NCBI GenBank assembly: GCA_041745535.1
Contig: JBGTIS010000057.1
Coordinates: 1 to 42,153, forward strand
From: JBGTIS01 sp041745535
Lineage (GTDB): Bacteria > Bacteroidota > Bacteroidia > Cytophagales > Cyclobacteriaceae
Reading direction: 5' to 3'
DNA: 42,153 bases
Shown here: in pieces, positions 7,603 through 17,516 of the stretch
How the letters are laid out: the number at the start of each line of letters is the position of its first letter
How positions within the stretch are numbered: position 1 is the stretch's first letter
The notes under the pieces: model-generated
Told to the model about the DNA's origin: nothing
What the model saw: the letters and a program-made list of their open reading frames with translations, nothing else
Database searches by the model: none
Translations under genes and position numbers: made by a program

Positions 7603-10600
7603 ATGCAAAATAATGTACCCTTACTCATTAAACTTATTCCCAGATGTATGCTGCTGGTCTTTGCCGTCTTGCTGGGGTTTTCTACCCTGTCGCAGGCGGA
7701 GAAAACAATTACCAACGAAGGTGAGGAAGTGCAGATCTCACTGAAACTGAGGAATAGTTCTATTGTAGATGTTTTCAAAGCCATAGAAGAAAAAACAGAT
7801 TTTGTGTTTGCCTATGGAGAAGATGTAAAAGCACTGAAAACTACCTTTACATTAAACTTTACCGATACCAATGTAAGCGATGTGCTTAAGGCGGTAGGAC
7901 AAAAAGCCCGCCTCAACTTTAAGCGGATCAACAACACCATTTCAGCCAATGTGGTTAAAGTTTCTTTACTGGAAACAGCCCCTCCCATTGAAGTATCCGG
8001 CCATGTCACTGACCTGGAATCTAAAGATGCCATACCCGGTGTAAACATATTGGTAAGAGGCACTAATAACGGTACCATTACTGACGCGGATGGTAAATAT
8101 GCCTTAAATGTGCCTGATGGCAACGACACGCTTATTTTTTCCTATATAGGCTATACGCTTCAAGAAATACCGGTAAAAAACAGAAATGTGATTGATGTTA
8201 CCTTAGCTCCCGACGTTCAGGCACTGAGCGAAGTGGTGGTGGTAGGATATGGTACGCAGAAAAAAGAATCTATTACAGGTGCTATTTCCGCTATTACCAG
8301 CGAAGATATAGAACGGGTGCGGGGCGGCGCTACCGTAAGCGCTAACTTAGCCGGCAAATTACCGGGTGTATCATTCCGCATGCCCGACGGCCGTCCGGGA
8401 GCTGCCGCTACGGTGCAGATCCGAAATATGGGAAATCCCTTATTTGTAATTGATGGTATTCAGCAGGATGCCCGTCAGTTTAATAACCTCGCTCCTACCG
8501 ATATTGAAAGCATTACTATCCTAAAAGACGGATCAGCCGCTATTTACGGGGTTCGGGCTGCCAATGGCGTGGTATTGGTCACTACTAAAAAAGGGAAAAA
8601 AGAAGGTCGCAATTCCATCAATTTAGACGCCTATATGGGTTTTCAGAACTGGTCGAAATTTCTGGACGTAACCGACAATTCCTACGACTGGGCCCTTCAG
8701 AAAGTACAGGCCGATATAAACGGGTTTGGTTCTACCAACCTAACCCAAGACGATTTAGACAAGTACAGGGCAGGCGTTGAACCAGGCTATGAGAGTTTTA
8801 ACTGGAAAGATTTTATCATTCAGAAAAACGCTCCGATTTCGCAAATCAACATCAATGCTACGGGTGGATCAGAAAAAATTAATTATTACATAGCCGGTAC
8901 CCGCCTGGACCAGTCGTCTGTATTGGGTCGGGAATTTACTTTTGGCCGTACCAACCTGATCAGTAACATTGATGCCAACATTACCGACAACATTAAAGTG
9001 GGCATTGGCATCAACGGGTATATTGAAGAAACAGAAAATCCGGGTATACCCGGTGGCGACGATTACTGGCTGCCCCGATATGCCATCTTGCGAAATACGC
9101 CATGGGAAAGACCCTATGCCAACGACAATCCCGAATATTTGAATGATATCAAGCACAACGAAACCAACTGGGCATATAATAATTTTAAACTGGGCGGTTA
9201 CTCCAGAGATACGAGAAAATACCTGCAAACCAACATTACCGGCGAATGGAACCTTCCCTTTGTAGAAGGACTTGCGGTAAGAGGTCTGTATTCTTATGGT
9301 ATTGAAGACCGCGTGAAAGACGGACATGAATATACCTATGAGGCCTATACCTATTATCCTGCCACAGAAGAAGGCCCTGAAGAGTATAGGGTAACGGGTG
9401 GTAGTACCAATCCGTGGAGAGAGCGGCTCACCCAGAAAATAGAAAAGAATAACATGCAGTTAGGCTTAAATTATACTAACGTTTTTGGTGAGCATGAAGT
9501 AGGTGGCTTGTTGGTGGCGGAACGCTACGAAACCAGGGATAGGAGGTCTTTTTTGCATGCTGTACCCGCTACCAATATTCTTCCCTTGATTTACTTCAAT
9601 ACTACCGACCGGTATGACGACAGTGACGACGAAGAGGCCCGGATTGGTTATATTTTGCGCTTGAATTATAATTACGCCAACAAATACTACTTAGAAATAT
9701 CTGGACGTCGGGATGCTTCGTGGAAATTCGCACCCGATCAGCGGGTAGGTTACTTCCCTTCCGCCTCTGTGGGATGGAGAATTACCCAAGAGGATTTCAT
9801 GCAATCGTGGTTAGGAGGCTCTAGCGTGTTGAATGACCTTAAAATTCGTGCGTCCTACGGGATATTAGGAGATGATGATGTAGGAATTGGTCCATATGAC
9901 TACCTGCCTGGCTATAATTACAATCGTGGAACAGGTATTTTGAATGGTAATCCCATTATTGGTACCCAAGATAAGGGTCAGCCAGTTAAAACTATTACCT
10001 GGTTCAAAAGTAAAATTACAGATATAGGGGCTGATTTTAGTTTGTTCGACAGCAAACTGAGTGGTAGCATCGACTATTTTAACAGAAAACGTTCCGGACT
10101 CAAGGGGCGCAAATCTGACATTGTGGTGCCTGCTGAATTAGGATACGAGCTTCCGGATGAAAATATCAATAGCGACAAACAGTTTGGTGGTGAACTTTCT
10201 CTCTTCTATTCAGGAAACTTTAGCGATTTTACCTATACCATGGGTGGAAATATAGGATACGCACGCAGTAAGTTTGTGTCATCTTACAATCCACTGTTCT
10301 TCAATTCTTGGGATGAGTACCGCAATTCGGCTGAAGACCGATACCAAAACCTTACCTGGGCCTATAATGCCATTGGTCAGTTTACCTCGCAGGAAGAAAT
10401 CAACAATTACCCAGTGAATATAGATGGACAGGGTAATAAAACTTTACTTCCCGGCGATCTGATTTATGAAGATATCAATGGCGACGAAAAAATAGATGAT
10501 TTTGATGTAAGGCCGCTGGGTTATGGCGATAACCTGCCTATCGTGAACGGCGGTTTGAACTTTGTAGTAGGTTGGAAAGGTTTCGATTTCGCTCTGGATT

Positions 10601-11043
10601 TCTCCATTGCTTCTATGTACTCTTATACGGCTGAAAATGAACTAAGCCGTGCCTTCCGTGCCAATGGCGGTAACATGGCCATACATCTGATAGATGCTTG
10701 GCACCGGGAAGACCCGTTTGATATAAACAGCGAGTGGATTCCTGGAAGATTCCCCCCAAACAGGTTCAACCAGGGCGATTTGAGTTCGGTGAACAAACGG
10801 TCCGACTTCTGGATGCGCAATATTACTACCTTCCGTGCCCGCACCATACAGTTAGGTTATTCCATACCCAAATCAATTCTGGAAAAAGTAAAGATTCAAC
10901 AGGCGCGTGTCTATATCAACGGCTATAATTTATTCTCGCTGGACAATCTGGATTATCCCATTGACCCTGAAATCAGGGATACCAATGGGTTGCAGTATCC
11001 GCAGAATAAAATTATTAACATAGGCATTAACCTTTCTTTATAA
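7603..11043 (+). CDS. SusC/RagA-family TonB-dependent outer-membrane transporter with STN signalling domain
   Basis: A 1146-residue protein. Signal peptide at about 1-32 (LLVFAVLLGFSTLSQA); STN domain at about 45-115 (SIVDVFKAIEEKTDFVFAYG), which contacts FecR; carboxypeptidase-regulatory-like domain at about 127-205 (VSGHVTDLESKDAIPGVNI); TonB box and plug start (EVVVVGYGTQKK); plug with VQIRNMGNPLFVIDGI and SAAIYGVRAANGVVLVTTKK; then a 22-strand-type barrel to the C-terminal INIGINLSL. It imports an oligosaccharide through the outer membrane together with the SusD encoded 9 bases downstream. The STN domain makes it a transducer-type SusC, able to signal to the upstream FecR. The substrate is not readable; the neighbouring enzymes suggest an arabinose-rich glycan or its fragments. 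The length is normal for transducer SusC proteins. Confidence 0.96.
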   Translation: MQNNVPLLIKLIPRCMLLVFAVLLGFSTLSQAEKTITNEGEEVQISLKLRNSSIVDVFKAIEEKTDFVFAYGEDVKALKTTFTLNFTDTNVSDVLKAVGQKARLNFKRINNTISANVVKVSLLETAPPIEVSGHVTDLESKDAIPGVNILVRGTNNGTITDADGKYALNVPDGNDTLIFSYIGYTLQEIPVKNRNVIDVTLAPDVQALSEVVVVGYGTQKKESITGAISAITSEDIERVRGGATVSANLAGKLPGVSFRMPDGRPGAAATVQIRNMGNPLFVIDGIQQDARQFNNLAPTDIESITILKDGSAAIYGVRAANGVVLVTTKKGKKEGRNSINLDAYMGFQNWSKFLDVTDNSYDWALQKVQADINGFGSTNLTQDDLDKYRAGVEPGYESFNWKDFIIQKNAPISQININATGGSEKINYYIAGTRLDQSSVLGREFTFGRTNLISNIDANITDNIKVGIGINGYIEETENPGIPGGDDYWLPRYAILRNTPWERPYANDNPEYLNDIKHNETNWAYNNFKLGGYSRDTRKYLQTNITGEWNLPFVEGLAVRGLYSYGIEDRVKDGHEYTYEAYTYYPATEEGPEEYRVTGGSTNPWRERLTQKIEKNNMQLGLNYTNVFGEHEVGGLLVAERYETRDRRSFLHAVPATNILPLIYFNTTDRYDDSDDEEARIGYILRLNYNYANKYYLEISGRRDASWKFAPDQRVGYFPSASVGWRITQEDFMQSWLGGSSVLNDLKIRASYGILGDDDVGIGPYDYLPGYNYNRGTGILNGNPIIGTQDKGQPVKTITWFKSKITDIGADFSLFDSKLSGSIDYFNRKRSGLKGRKSDIVVPAELGYELPDENINSDKQFGGELSLFYSGNFSDFTYTMGGNIGYARSKFVSSYNPLFFNSWDEYRNSAEDRYQNLTWAYNAIGQFTSQEEINNYPVNIDGQGNKTLLPGDLIYEDINGDEKIDDFDVRPLGYGDNLPIVNGGLNFVVGWKGFDFALDFSIASMYSYTAENELSRAFRANGGNMAIHLIDAWHREDPFDINSEWIPGRFPPNRFNQGDLSSVNKRSDFWMRNITTFRARTIQLGYSIPKSILEKVKIQQARVYINGYNLFSLDNLDYPIDPEIRDTNGLQYPQNKIINIGINLSL

Positions 11044-11052
11044 TATTTTAAA

Positions 11053-12984
11053 ATGAAAGAAATGAAAAAGATATTAATCATACTATTCATATTAATTAGT
11101 TTTAACTGGGCCTGTGAATCGGATAAGGAGTTTTTAGACAGGCCTCCTACCCAGGTGCTTACTACCGAGCAGGCCTTTAGCGATCCGGCCCAGGTTTTGT
11201 CTATTGTGGCCAATCTGTACTCACGGCAGTTTAACCTGTACAGATTGAGTGATTATAGAACGGTTGGTGATTTCAATGAAGCATTTTATGCCCGTGATCA
11301 GGGTATTGCCAGTCAATACCATACCAACAGTACCTGGGATTTTAGAGGAGTGGATTTTGGGGGCAATAATTTCTCCTGGACAACCTGGGATTATACCTAT
11401 ATCAGGGAAATGAACTTGTTTCTGGAACGTGTTGAACTCGCTACTATTAGGCAGGAACTTATCGACAGATATACGGCCGAAGTCAGGTTTTTGCGGGCCA
11501 ACTACTACTTCGAGTTAGCCCAATTGTATGGAGGTGTTCCTATCATTTTGGAGTCGCAGGAATATGATTTTAGTGGGGACCCCTCTTATTTGCAGGTACC
11601 CAGGTCCACAGAAGCTGAAATTTACGATTTTGTGATTCAGGAAGCGGAAGCTTTAAAGTCATTACTTCCCACAGACCCCGATAGTAAATCAAGAGCCACC
11701 AAAGGAACTGCCCTGGCCATGAAGGCAAGAGCTGCCATTTACGCGGCGTCGCTGGCAAAATACAATAACGCGGTTACCCCTTCCGTATCGCTTCCCAGTG
11801 GAGTTGTAGGCATTCCGGCAAGCAGGGCTGAAGAATATTACAATACTGCTTTAACCGCCGCTAAGGAAGTTATTGATGGTACCGCGGGTGCGTATTCTTT
11901 ATACCTGAAGAATCCTTCTGACCTTTCAGAAAACTTCGCTGCCGTTTTCTACGACAAAAACGCGAATCCTGAGGTAATTTGGGCCGACGACTATTTACTA
12001 AAGTACAGAACACATTATTTTACCGGCGCGAATCAGCCCCGTTATGGGGCAGAGGAAGAAGAAGGCGGCGCACTCAATCCAACCCTGAACTTAGTGCAGG
12101 AATTTGAATTGCTGGACAATGCATTCGCTCCCATTCCTACTACCGATGCCAATGGCGACCCCATTTATTACGATAATCAAAGCGATATTTTTGCCAACAG
12201 GGATGCCCGTTTGGGCGGAACCGTAATTTTACCGGGATCTACTTTTAAATCACGTCCTGTTGACATCTGGGCGGGTTACCAGTTGGCTGACGGCACCATT
12301 ATTACCGGAACTGACCGCGGCGACCAACGCATATTACCAGGCCAAACGGTAGAGCAGCAGGTAGTAGGATTTGACGGCCCGGTAGCAGGCGCCGTGCAAA
12401 ACGCGCAAATGGGTTTTTATCTGCGCAAATATGTTGATCCTGTTCCCGGCTCAGGCCAGCGTGGTGTGCAAAGCGAAGTCTGGAAAGTAAATTATCGTTA
12501 TGCTGAAATTTTACTCATTGCCGCCGAAGCCGCTTTTGAATTAGGTCAGCCTGATGTGGCTGCCGGTTACATCAATCAGGTGCGTACACGAGCAGGATTT
12601 ACCATTCCGTTAACCGCTACTGATATTACGTTCGACAGAATCGTGCATGAGCGCAGAGTGGAATTCGCGTTTGAAGGTCAGTATTTCATGGATCTGAAAC
12701 GTTTCCGGATCGCGCATGAAATTTTCGATGGGGTTACGATGTCTAAGGCCGATTTGCTGGCCGATATTGGCAAAGCTACGAATAGAAGCACCATGCCCTG
12801 GGGGTTATGGCCCTACCGGATTTATAATCCCGGATCGCCCAATGATGGTAAGTGGATTTATAAAGAGTTTTTATCCAATCAGGTAACGGCTGCTGATAAC
12901 TGGCAACTGGGTAACTATTACTCGCTTATCAACAACGATATTTTGAGTAGAAATCCAAAGCTTGTTAAACAACCGCTTCAGTAA
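11053..12984 (+). CDS. SusD/RagB-family nutrient-binding outer-membrane lipoprotein
   Basis: A 643-residue lipoprotein (lipobox NWAC, Cys21) with the SusD signature just after it (SDKEFLDRPPTQVLTTEQAF). Helical TPR-like segments such as LRANYYFELAQLYGGVPIIL follow, and the C-terminal RagB part has the usual NYRYAEILLIAAEAAFELG, INQVRTRAGF and HERRVEFAFEGQYFMDLKR. It forms the lid over the SusC channel and captures glycan at the surface. The start ATG lies 9 bases after the susC stop, so the two are co-transcribed. At about 640 residues it is on the long side for the family. The sugar specificity cannot be read from sequence. Confidence 0.95.
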   Translation: MKEMKKILIILFILISFNWACESDKEFLDRPPTQVLTTEQAFSDPAQVLSIVANLYSRQFNLYRLSDYRTVGDFNEAFYARDQGIASQYHTNSTWDFRGVDFGGNNFSWTTWDYTYIREMNLFLERVELATIRQELIDRYTAEVRFLRANYYFELAQLYGGVPIILESQEYDFSGDPSYLQVPRSTEAEIYDFVIQEAEALKSLLPTDPDSKSRATKGTALAMKARAAIYAASLAKYNNAVTPSVSLPSGVVGIPASRAEEYYNTALTAAKEVIDGTAGAYSLYLKNPSDLSENFAAVFYDKNANPEVIWADDYLLKYRTHYFTGANQPRYGAEEEEGGALNPTLNLVQEFELLDNAFAPIPTTDANGDPIYYDNQSDIFANRDARLGGTVILPGSTFKSRPVDIWAGYQLADGTIITGTDRGDQRILPGQTVEQQVVGFDGPVAGAVQNAQMGFYLRKYVDPVPGSGQRGVQSEVWKVNYRYAEILLIAAEAAFELGQPDVAAGYINQVRTRAGFTIPLTATDITFDRIVHERRVEFAFEGQYFMDLKRFRIAHEIFDGVTMSKADLLADIGKATNRSTMPWGLWPYRIYNPGSPNDGKWIYKEFLSNQVTAADNWQLGNYYSLINNDILSRNPKLVKQPLQ

Positions 12985-13007
12985 GCACTTATAAAAAATA
13001 TAGAATT

Positions 13008-13706
13008 ATGAAAATAATATTTCAATATATCATCGTACTGGCAGGAGCGTTAGCTTTTATGTCCTGTGAAAAGGATAACTATGAGCCACCAAAATCTCAG
13101 TTAACGGGAAAACTCATGTACCAGGGTACGCCGCTGAATTTTCAGTATAACCGGGTAAGTTACGAATTGTACCAGGATGGCTTTGGCAAAACCGGAGCAC
13201 TTAACAGCACTTTCACCCCTGAAGGTGAGTTTTCTCAGCTTCTTTTTAATGGCACCTACAAAATGGTGGTTCCGAGAGGACAAGGCCCATTTTTGTGGGG
13301 CAGCGCTGCCGATAGTCAGGACACCGTCGTAATTAACGTAAATGGTAATACCAATATGGACTTTGAAGTGTTGCCTTTCTGGATGATCAGAAATCCGCAG
13401 CTTTCGGCAGGCAGTGGTAATGTAACGGGAACCTGTTCGTTGGAGCAAATCGTAACTGATGCCAATGCCAAAACCATTGAAAGTGTAACCCTTTATCTCA
13501 GTAAAACAGTATTTGCCAGTTCTGATAACAACATAGCGATTAATACCATAGAAGGCAATGCCATTACCGATGTGAATAACATCAGCCTGAATGCGGCGAT
13601 ACCTACCTTGGTTCCTGCTCAAAATTATGTTTTTGCCCGAATTGGGGTTAAATTGGCTGGTGTAGACGACATGCTATTCGCACCGGTACAGAAACTTAAC
13701 TTATAA
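13008..13706 (+). CDS. DUF3823-family surface lipoprotein of a SusCD operon
   Basis: A 232-residue lipoprotein (lipobox AFMSC, Cys20) with two immunoglobulin-like beta domains. The N-terminal half (LTGKLMYQGTPLNF, YELYQDGFG, FSQLLFNGTYKMVVPRGQGPF) matches DUF3823 proteins, which are found almost only behind susD genes and are thought to be surface glycan-binding proteins. The gene starts 23 bases after the susD stop and is the last of the operon: a strong terminator follows 36 bases later. The family call is firm; the role in glycan binding is by association. Confidence 0.85.
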   Translation: MKIIFQYIIVLAGALAFMSCEKDNYEPPKSQLTGKLMYQGTPLNFQYNRVSYELYQDGFGKTGALNSTFTPEGEFSQLLFNGTYKMVVPRGQGPFLWGSAADSQDTVVINVNGNTNMDFEVLPFWMIRNPQLSAGSGNVTGTCSLEQIVTDANAKTIESVTLYLSKTVFASSDNNIAINTIEGNAITDVNNISLNAAIPTLVPAQNYVFARIGVKLAGVDDMLFAPVQKLNL

Positions 13707-13742
13707 TTAATTATGAAGCAATATTAACTTGCTTTACTAATT

Positions 13743-13779
13743 GTCACCTCGTGCCCAAACAGGCACGAGGTGACTTTTT
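13743..13779 (+). terminator. Strong intrinsic terminator after the SusC/SusD/DUF3823 operon
   Basis: A perfect 13-bp stem, GTCACCTCGTGCC (13743-13755) against GGCACGAGGTGAC (13762-13774), with loop CAAACA, is followed by five T residues. It separates the transport operon from the ThuA fusion gene. It also shows that a GTG-initiated extension of the next frame (from 13751) is not real, since that would translate through the hairpin. Confidence 0.9.
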
Positions 13780-13798
13780 ACCAAAAAAAAGGGGAATT

Positions 13799-16700
13799 AT
13801 GATTACTTCAAAAAACATGAGGGGAACGATCTTTTTATTAATTTTTTTCGGATTCCTGTTCCAAGGTTGTATAGATAACGCGCGTAGCAGTGGTAAACAT
13901 TCCGCCAGCAACACGGCAAACCGTACCGGACCGCGCCGGGCAGAAGTTTTATTTTTAGGCCATAAAAGCGAGCATCACGATTCAGGAAAGTACGCTCCCT
14001 GGCTGGCCATATCAGCATTTGAAAAGGGTATTAACCTCACCTATACCACTGATCTTGCTGATCTTAATCCTGATAACCTCAGCAAATATGATGGCTTAAT
14101 TATCTATGCGAATCATGATTCGCTGTCTGCTTCCCAGGAAAGCGCGATGAAAGATTTTGTGGAAAATGGGAAAGGACTGATCCCACTTCATTCCGCTACC
14201 GGGTGCTTTAAAAATTCTGATTGGTACATCGAAACCATTGGCGGTCAGTTTGCCTCTCATGGGACCGGCACTTTTACTGCTGAAATTGTAAACAAAGAAC
14301 ATCCGGTAACGCGGGGACTTTCTGAATTTGAAACCTGGGACGAAACTTATGTGCACCAAAGAATTAACCCGGACATGACCGTGCTAATGGAACGGGCGGC
14401 CGGCGATCCGGTGGAGGACGGGCATCGGGAACCTTATACATGGGTGCGCAATCAGGGAAAAGGGAGGGTTTTTTATACGGCTTATGGGCATAACGACAGT
14501 ACCTGGACCAACGCTGGATTTTTGGCGCTGGTAAATAATGGCATCCTTTGGGCCATTGGCGATCAGGTACAATCTCAGATAGTAGCGCTGGAAATTCCTG
14601 AAGTCAGTATTTACGATTCTACCATTTCTAAATTCACAGAAAGGCATCGGGTACCGAAAATGCAGGAGGCACTCGCTCCGGAAGAATCGCGGAAACTGAT
14701 ACAGGTGCCGGTAGAGTTCGATATTCAGCTTTTTGTCGCCGAACCCGATATTACCAATCCCATTGCCATAGCCTGGGACGAAAAAGGTCGTTTGTGGGTA
14801 GTAGAATCTGTAGATTATCCCAATACCTTCCTGGAAACTGATGGCGCTGCCAATGACCGGATCAAAATCTGTGAAGATACTGATGGTGATGGAAAAGCTG
14901 ATAAATTCACCGTTTTTGCCGATAGTTTAAATATTCCTACCAGTATGGTGTTTGCCAACGATGGCGTAATTGTTTCTATGGCACCCAATTTTGTTTTCCT
15001 CAAAGATACCGATGGCGATGACAAGGCCGATGTGCGCGAAAATATTATAACCGGCTGGGGAAAAAATGATACCCATGCGGGACCTTCTAACTTACAATAC
15101 GGCTTCGATAACAAAATCTGGGGAGTAGTAGGATACTCTGGTTTTGATGGGAAAGTAAACGGAAAAAGCATGAAATTCGGTCAGGGTGTTTACCGCTTTT
15201 CACCTGATGGCAGCAACTTTGAATATCTGGCCAATACAAGCAACAACACCTGGGGGCTGGGTTTTTCTGAAGATAATAATGTATTTATTTCTACTGCCAA
15301 CAATACCCACAGCGCTTTTTATTCTATGCCGGCAAAGTATATGCTGCGGGCATTACCCGAATTAACCGCGCAAACTAATGCTGACCAAGCTTCAACTGAA
15401 ACTATGGCGGAACCACCGGTGGAGCCTGTGCAGAAAATAGATGGACATTACGATGTGCACGCCATGACGCCGAACCTCAGGCAGGTGGATGTAGTGGGCG
15501 GCTTTACCGCGGCGGCAGGGCATCATCTGTATACGGCCCGAAGCTTTCCTAAATCATATTGGAATCGCATCGCCTTTGTCAGTGAACCTACGGTAAGGCT
15601 GGTGCATAATGCCGTGATCGAACCCGATGGCGCGGGCTTTAAAGAAGAAGATGACTGGAATCTGATGGTCAGCTCTGACGAATGGTTCGGACCAGTATAT
15701 GCCCAGGCAGGACCCGATGGCGCCGTGTGGGTGGCCGACTGGTATAATTTTATTATTCAGCACAATGTGTTTGTAGAACGGCAGGCGCCTTCTGAAATGG
15801 TGCTGCCATTTACCGATCAGCCCCACGGACAGGGAAATGCCTTCATCAGCCCATTGCGCGATGTGAATTATGGCCGGATTTATCGGGTGGTGTATAAAGA
15901 TGCCCAAGCCTACCAGCCTGTTAGTTTGTCCAAAGATGATATCCCCGGCCTGCTCGTTGCCATGGAAAGTGACAATATGTTCTGGCGGATGACCGCCCAG
16001 CGACTGCTGGTTGAAAAGAAAGGCCAATCCGCCATTCCCGGTCTTATCGACATCGTTAATAATCAGGATGTGGATGAAATTGGGCTCAACAGTCCGGCAG
16101 TACATGCGCTGTGGACACTGCATGGATTAGGCGCGTTAGATGGAGCTAATGAAGAGGCATTAAAAATGGCTGTAAAAGCCCTTTCACATCCGGCAGCCGG
16201 GGTTCGCAAAGCCGCGGTAAGCGTGTTACCCCGCAATCAGCAAAGCCTGAAAGCCATTCAGGAAAATGGCCTGATCAATGACGCGGACCTGAATGTGAGG
16301 ATGAATACACTGGTTGCACTGGCAGAATTTCCGGCTTCCGACGAAATAGGCGTTCAGTTATATGAGGCTTCGCGGAAAACTGAAAATCAGGAAGATGCCT
16401 GGATCAGAAAAGCTTTATTCGCGGCGGCCATTACCCACACAAAAGGTTTTCTTGCCACTTCAGAAAAATCGGGTGTGAAATCTCAGGAAAATGAGCTTAG
16501 CCATCGCATGGCTACTGCCCTAAGCCAGGAAGTGTATGAACTGCCCCGAAGAGGGGTACTGCCCTTTCCTGTAGATGTAAGTGGAAAAGCGCTTATCATA
16601 AAAGCATCTGTTGCCAAAAGAGATGAGGATTTGCAAGGCGTGGTCATGGCACAGGGAGGAAAAAACAATGGATATGCGTTGTATATTGAAAATGGAAAAC

Positions 16701-17458
16701 TGAACATGGTGGTAAAGCAAAATGGTAAAACGTATAAAGCAGCTTCCACCAAACCCCTGCCCGAGAAATTTGATGTAGTAAGCCGGCTGGCAAAAAATGG
16801 AGCGATAACCCTGGAGGTAAATGGCGAGCAGGTAGCAACAGCCAAAGCACCCTCCTGGTTTGAGCAACCCCTTACCGCAGCCATTAGGATGGGATACGAT
16901 TTCGACAACGAAGATAAAATAGGTAATTACGAAGGCGATTTTCGCCTGAGAGGTAATTTGCAAAGTGCCCTGCTTGAATTACAATCAGAAGAAGCGCTGA
17001 TGGCCGCTGTAGCCGGAAATGCACCTTCTACCAATAAGCAAAGTAAGAAACAGGCTTTGGCGCCGGTAACCATCAACATTAAAGTGGTGCCCGATATGAT
17101 GAAGTTCGATAAAGAAGCCTTTACCGTAAAAGCCGGACAGGAAGTAATTATAGAACTGGAAAACCCGGATGGAATGCAGCATAATATGCTGATTGTACAA
17201 CAGGGAGCTTTGGAAACGGTAGGGGCCGCTGCCGATGCGATGGTAAGAGACCCAAATGCCGCCCAGAAAAATTATGTGCCCGAAATTCCGGAAGTGCTGC
17301 ATGCTACCAAACTGCTGAACCCCGAGGAAATTGTTACCCTGCGGTTTACAGCACCCGATACACCTGGCGATTATCCTTTTGTATGTACGTTCCCCGGACA
17401 CTGGCGAATGATGAATGGCACCATGAAAGTAAGCAGCGCTGAGGGCGATGATCTTTAA
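13799..17458 (+). CDS. Multidomain lipoprotein: ThuA + PVC-type propeller dehydrogenase + HEAT + ConA-like + cupredoxin
   Basis: A 1219-residue lipoprotein (lipobox FLFQGC, Cys24). Domains in order: ThuA-like at about 41-254 (EVLFLGHKSEHHDS, GKGLIPLHSATGCF, GRVFYTAYGHNDSTW); a membrane-bound dehydrogenase-type beta-propeller at about 295-699, with two acidic DTDGDGKAD and DTDGDDKAD calcium-loop-like stretches; HEAT-like helices at about 717-875; a concanavalin-like beta-sandwich at about 910-1055 (NNGYALYIENGKLNMVV); and a C-terminal cupredoxin at about 1089-1217. The cupredoxin has a complete type 1 copper site: His1128, Cys1196, His1201 and Met1205, with azurin-like C-x4-H-x3-M spacing. Many relatives end in a haem c domain; no CxxCH occurs here. 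Periplasmic sugar oxidation with electrons passed to copper is the natural reading, but is inference. ATG 13799 is the start; it follows the upstream terminator. Confidence 0.85.
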   Translation: MITSKNMRGTIFLLIFFGFLFQGCIDNARSSGKHSASNTANRTGPRRAEVLFLGHKSEHHDSGKYAPWLAISAFEKGINLTYTTDLADLNPDNLSKYDGLIIYANHDSLSASQESAMKDFVENGKGLIPLHSATGCFKNSDWYIETIGGQFASHGTGTFTAEIVNKEHPVTRGLSEFETWDETYVHQRINPDMTVLMERAAGDPVEDGHREPYTWVRNQGKGRVFYTAYGHNDSTWTNAGFLALVNNGILWAIGDQVQSQIVALEIPEVSIYDSTISKFTERHRVPKMQEALAPEESRKLIQVPVEFDIQLFVAEPDITNPIAIAWDEKGRLWVVESVDYPNTFLETDGAANDRIKICEDTDGDGKADKFTVFADSLNIPTSMVFANDGVIVSMAPNFVFLKDTDGDDKADVRENIITGWGKNDTHAGPSNLQYGFDNKIWGVVGYSGFDGKVNGKSMKFGQGVYRFSPDGSNFEYLANTSNNTWGLGFSEDNNVFISTANNTHSAFYSMPAKYMLRALPELTAQTNADQASTETMAEPPVEPVQKIDGHYDVHAMTPNLRQVDVVGGFTAAAGHHLYTARSFPKSYWNRIAFVSEPTVRLVHNAVIEPDGAGFKEEDDWNLMVSSDEWFGPVYAQAGPDGAVWVADWYNFIIQHNVFVERQAPSEMVLPFTDQPHGQGNAFISPLRDVNYGRIYRVVYKDAQAYQPVSLSKDDIPGLLVAMESDNMFWRMTAQRLLVEKKGQSAIPGLIDIVNNQDVDEIGLNSPAVHALWTLHGLGALDGANEEALKMAVKALSHPAAGVRKAAVSVLPRNQQSLKAIQENGLINDADLNVRMNTLVALAEFPASDEIGVQLYEASRKTENQEDAWIRKALFAAAITHTKGFLATSEKSGVKSQENELSHRMATALSQEVYELPRRGVLPFPVDVSGKALIIKASVAKRDEDLQGVVMAQGGKNNGYALYIENGKLNMVVKQNGKTYKAASTKPLPEKFDVVSRLAKNGAITLEVNGEQVATAKAPSWFEQPLTAAIRMGYDFDNEDKIGNYEGDFRLRGNLQSALLELQSEEALMAAVAGNAPSTNKQSKKQALAPVTINIKVVPDMMKFDKEAFTVKAGQEVIIELENPDGMQHNMLIVQQGALETVGAAADAMVRDPNAAQKNYVPEIPEVLHATKLLNPEEIVTLRFTAPDTPGDYPFVCTFPGHWRMMNGTMKVSSAEGDDL

Positions 17459-17516
17459 GTTAACAACCTAAGAAAGAGATTTAATCAAACAAACACTAAT
17501 ATTTATTACAACCTAT

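Noticed and set aside
13751..13798. GTG-initiated N-terminal extension of the ThuA fusion protein
   Set aside because: It would translate through a perfect 13-bp terminator hairpin; ATG 13799 gives a proper lipoprotein signal.
13799..17458. Haem-binding (CxxCH) dehydrogenase
   Set aside because: No CxxCH motif occurs anywhere in the protein; the C-terminal domain is a cupredoxin.
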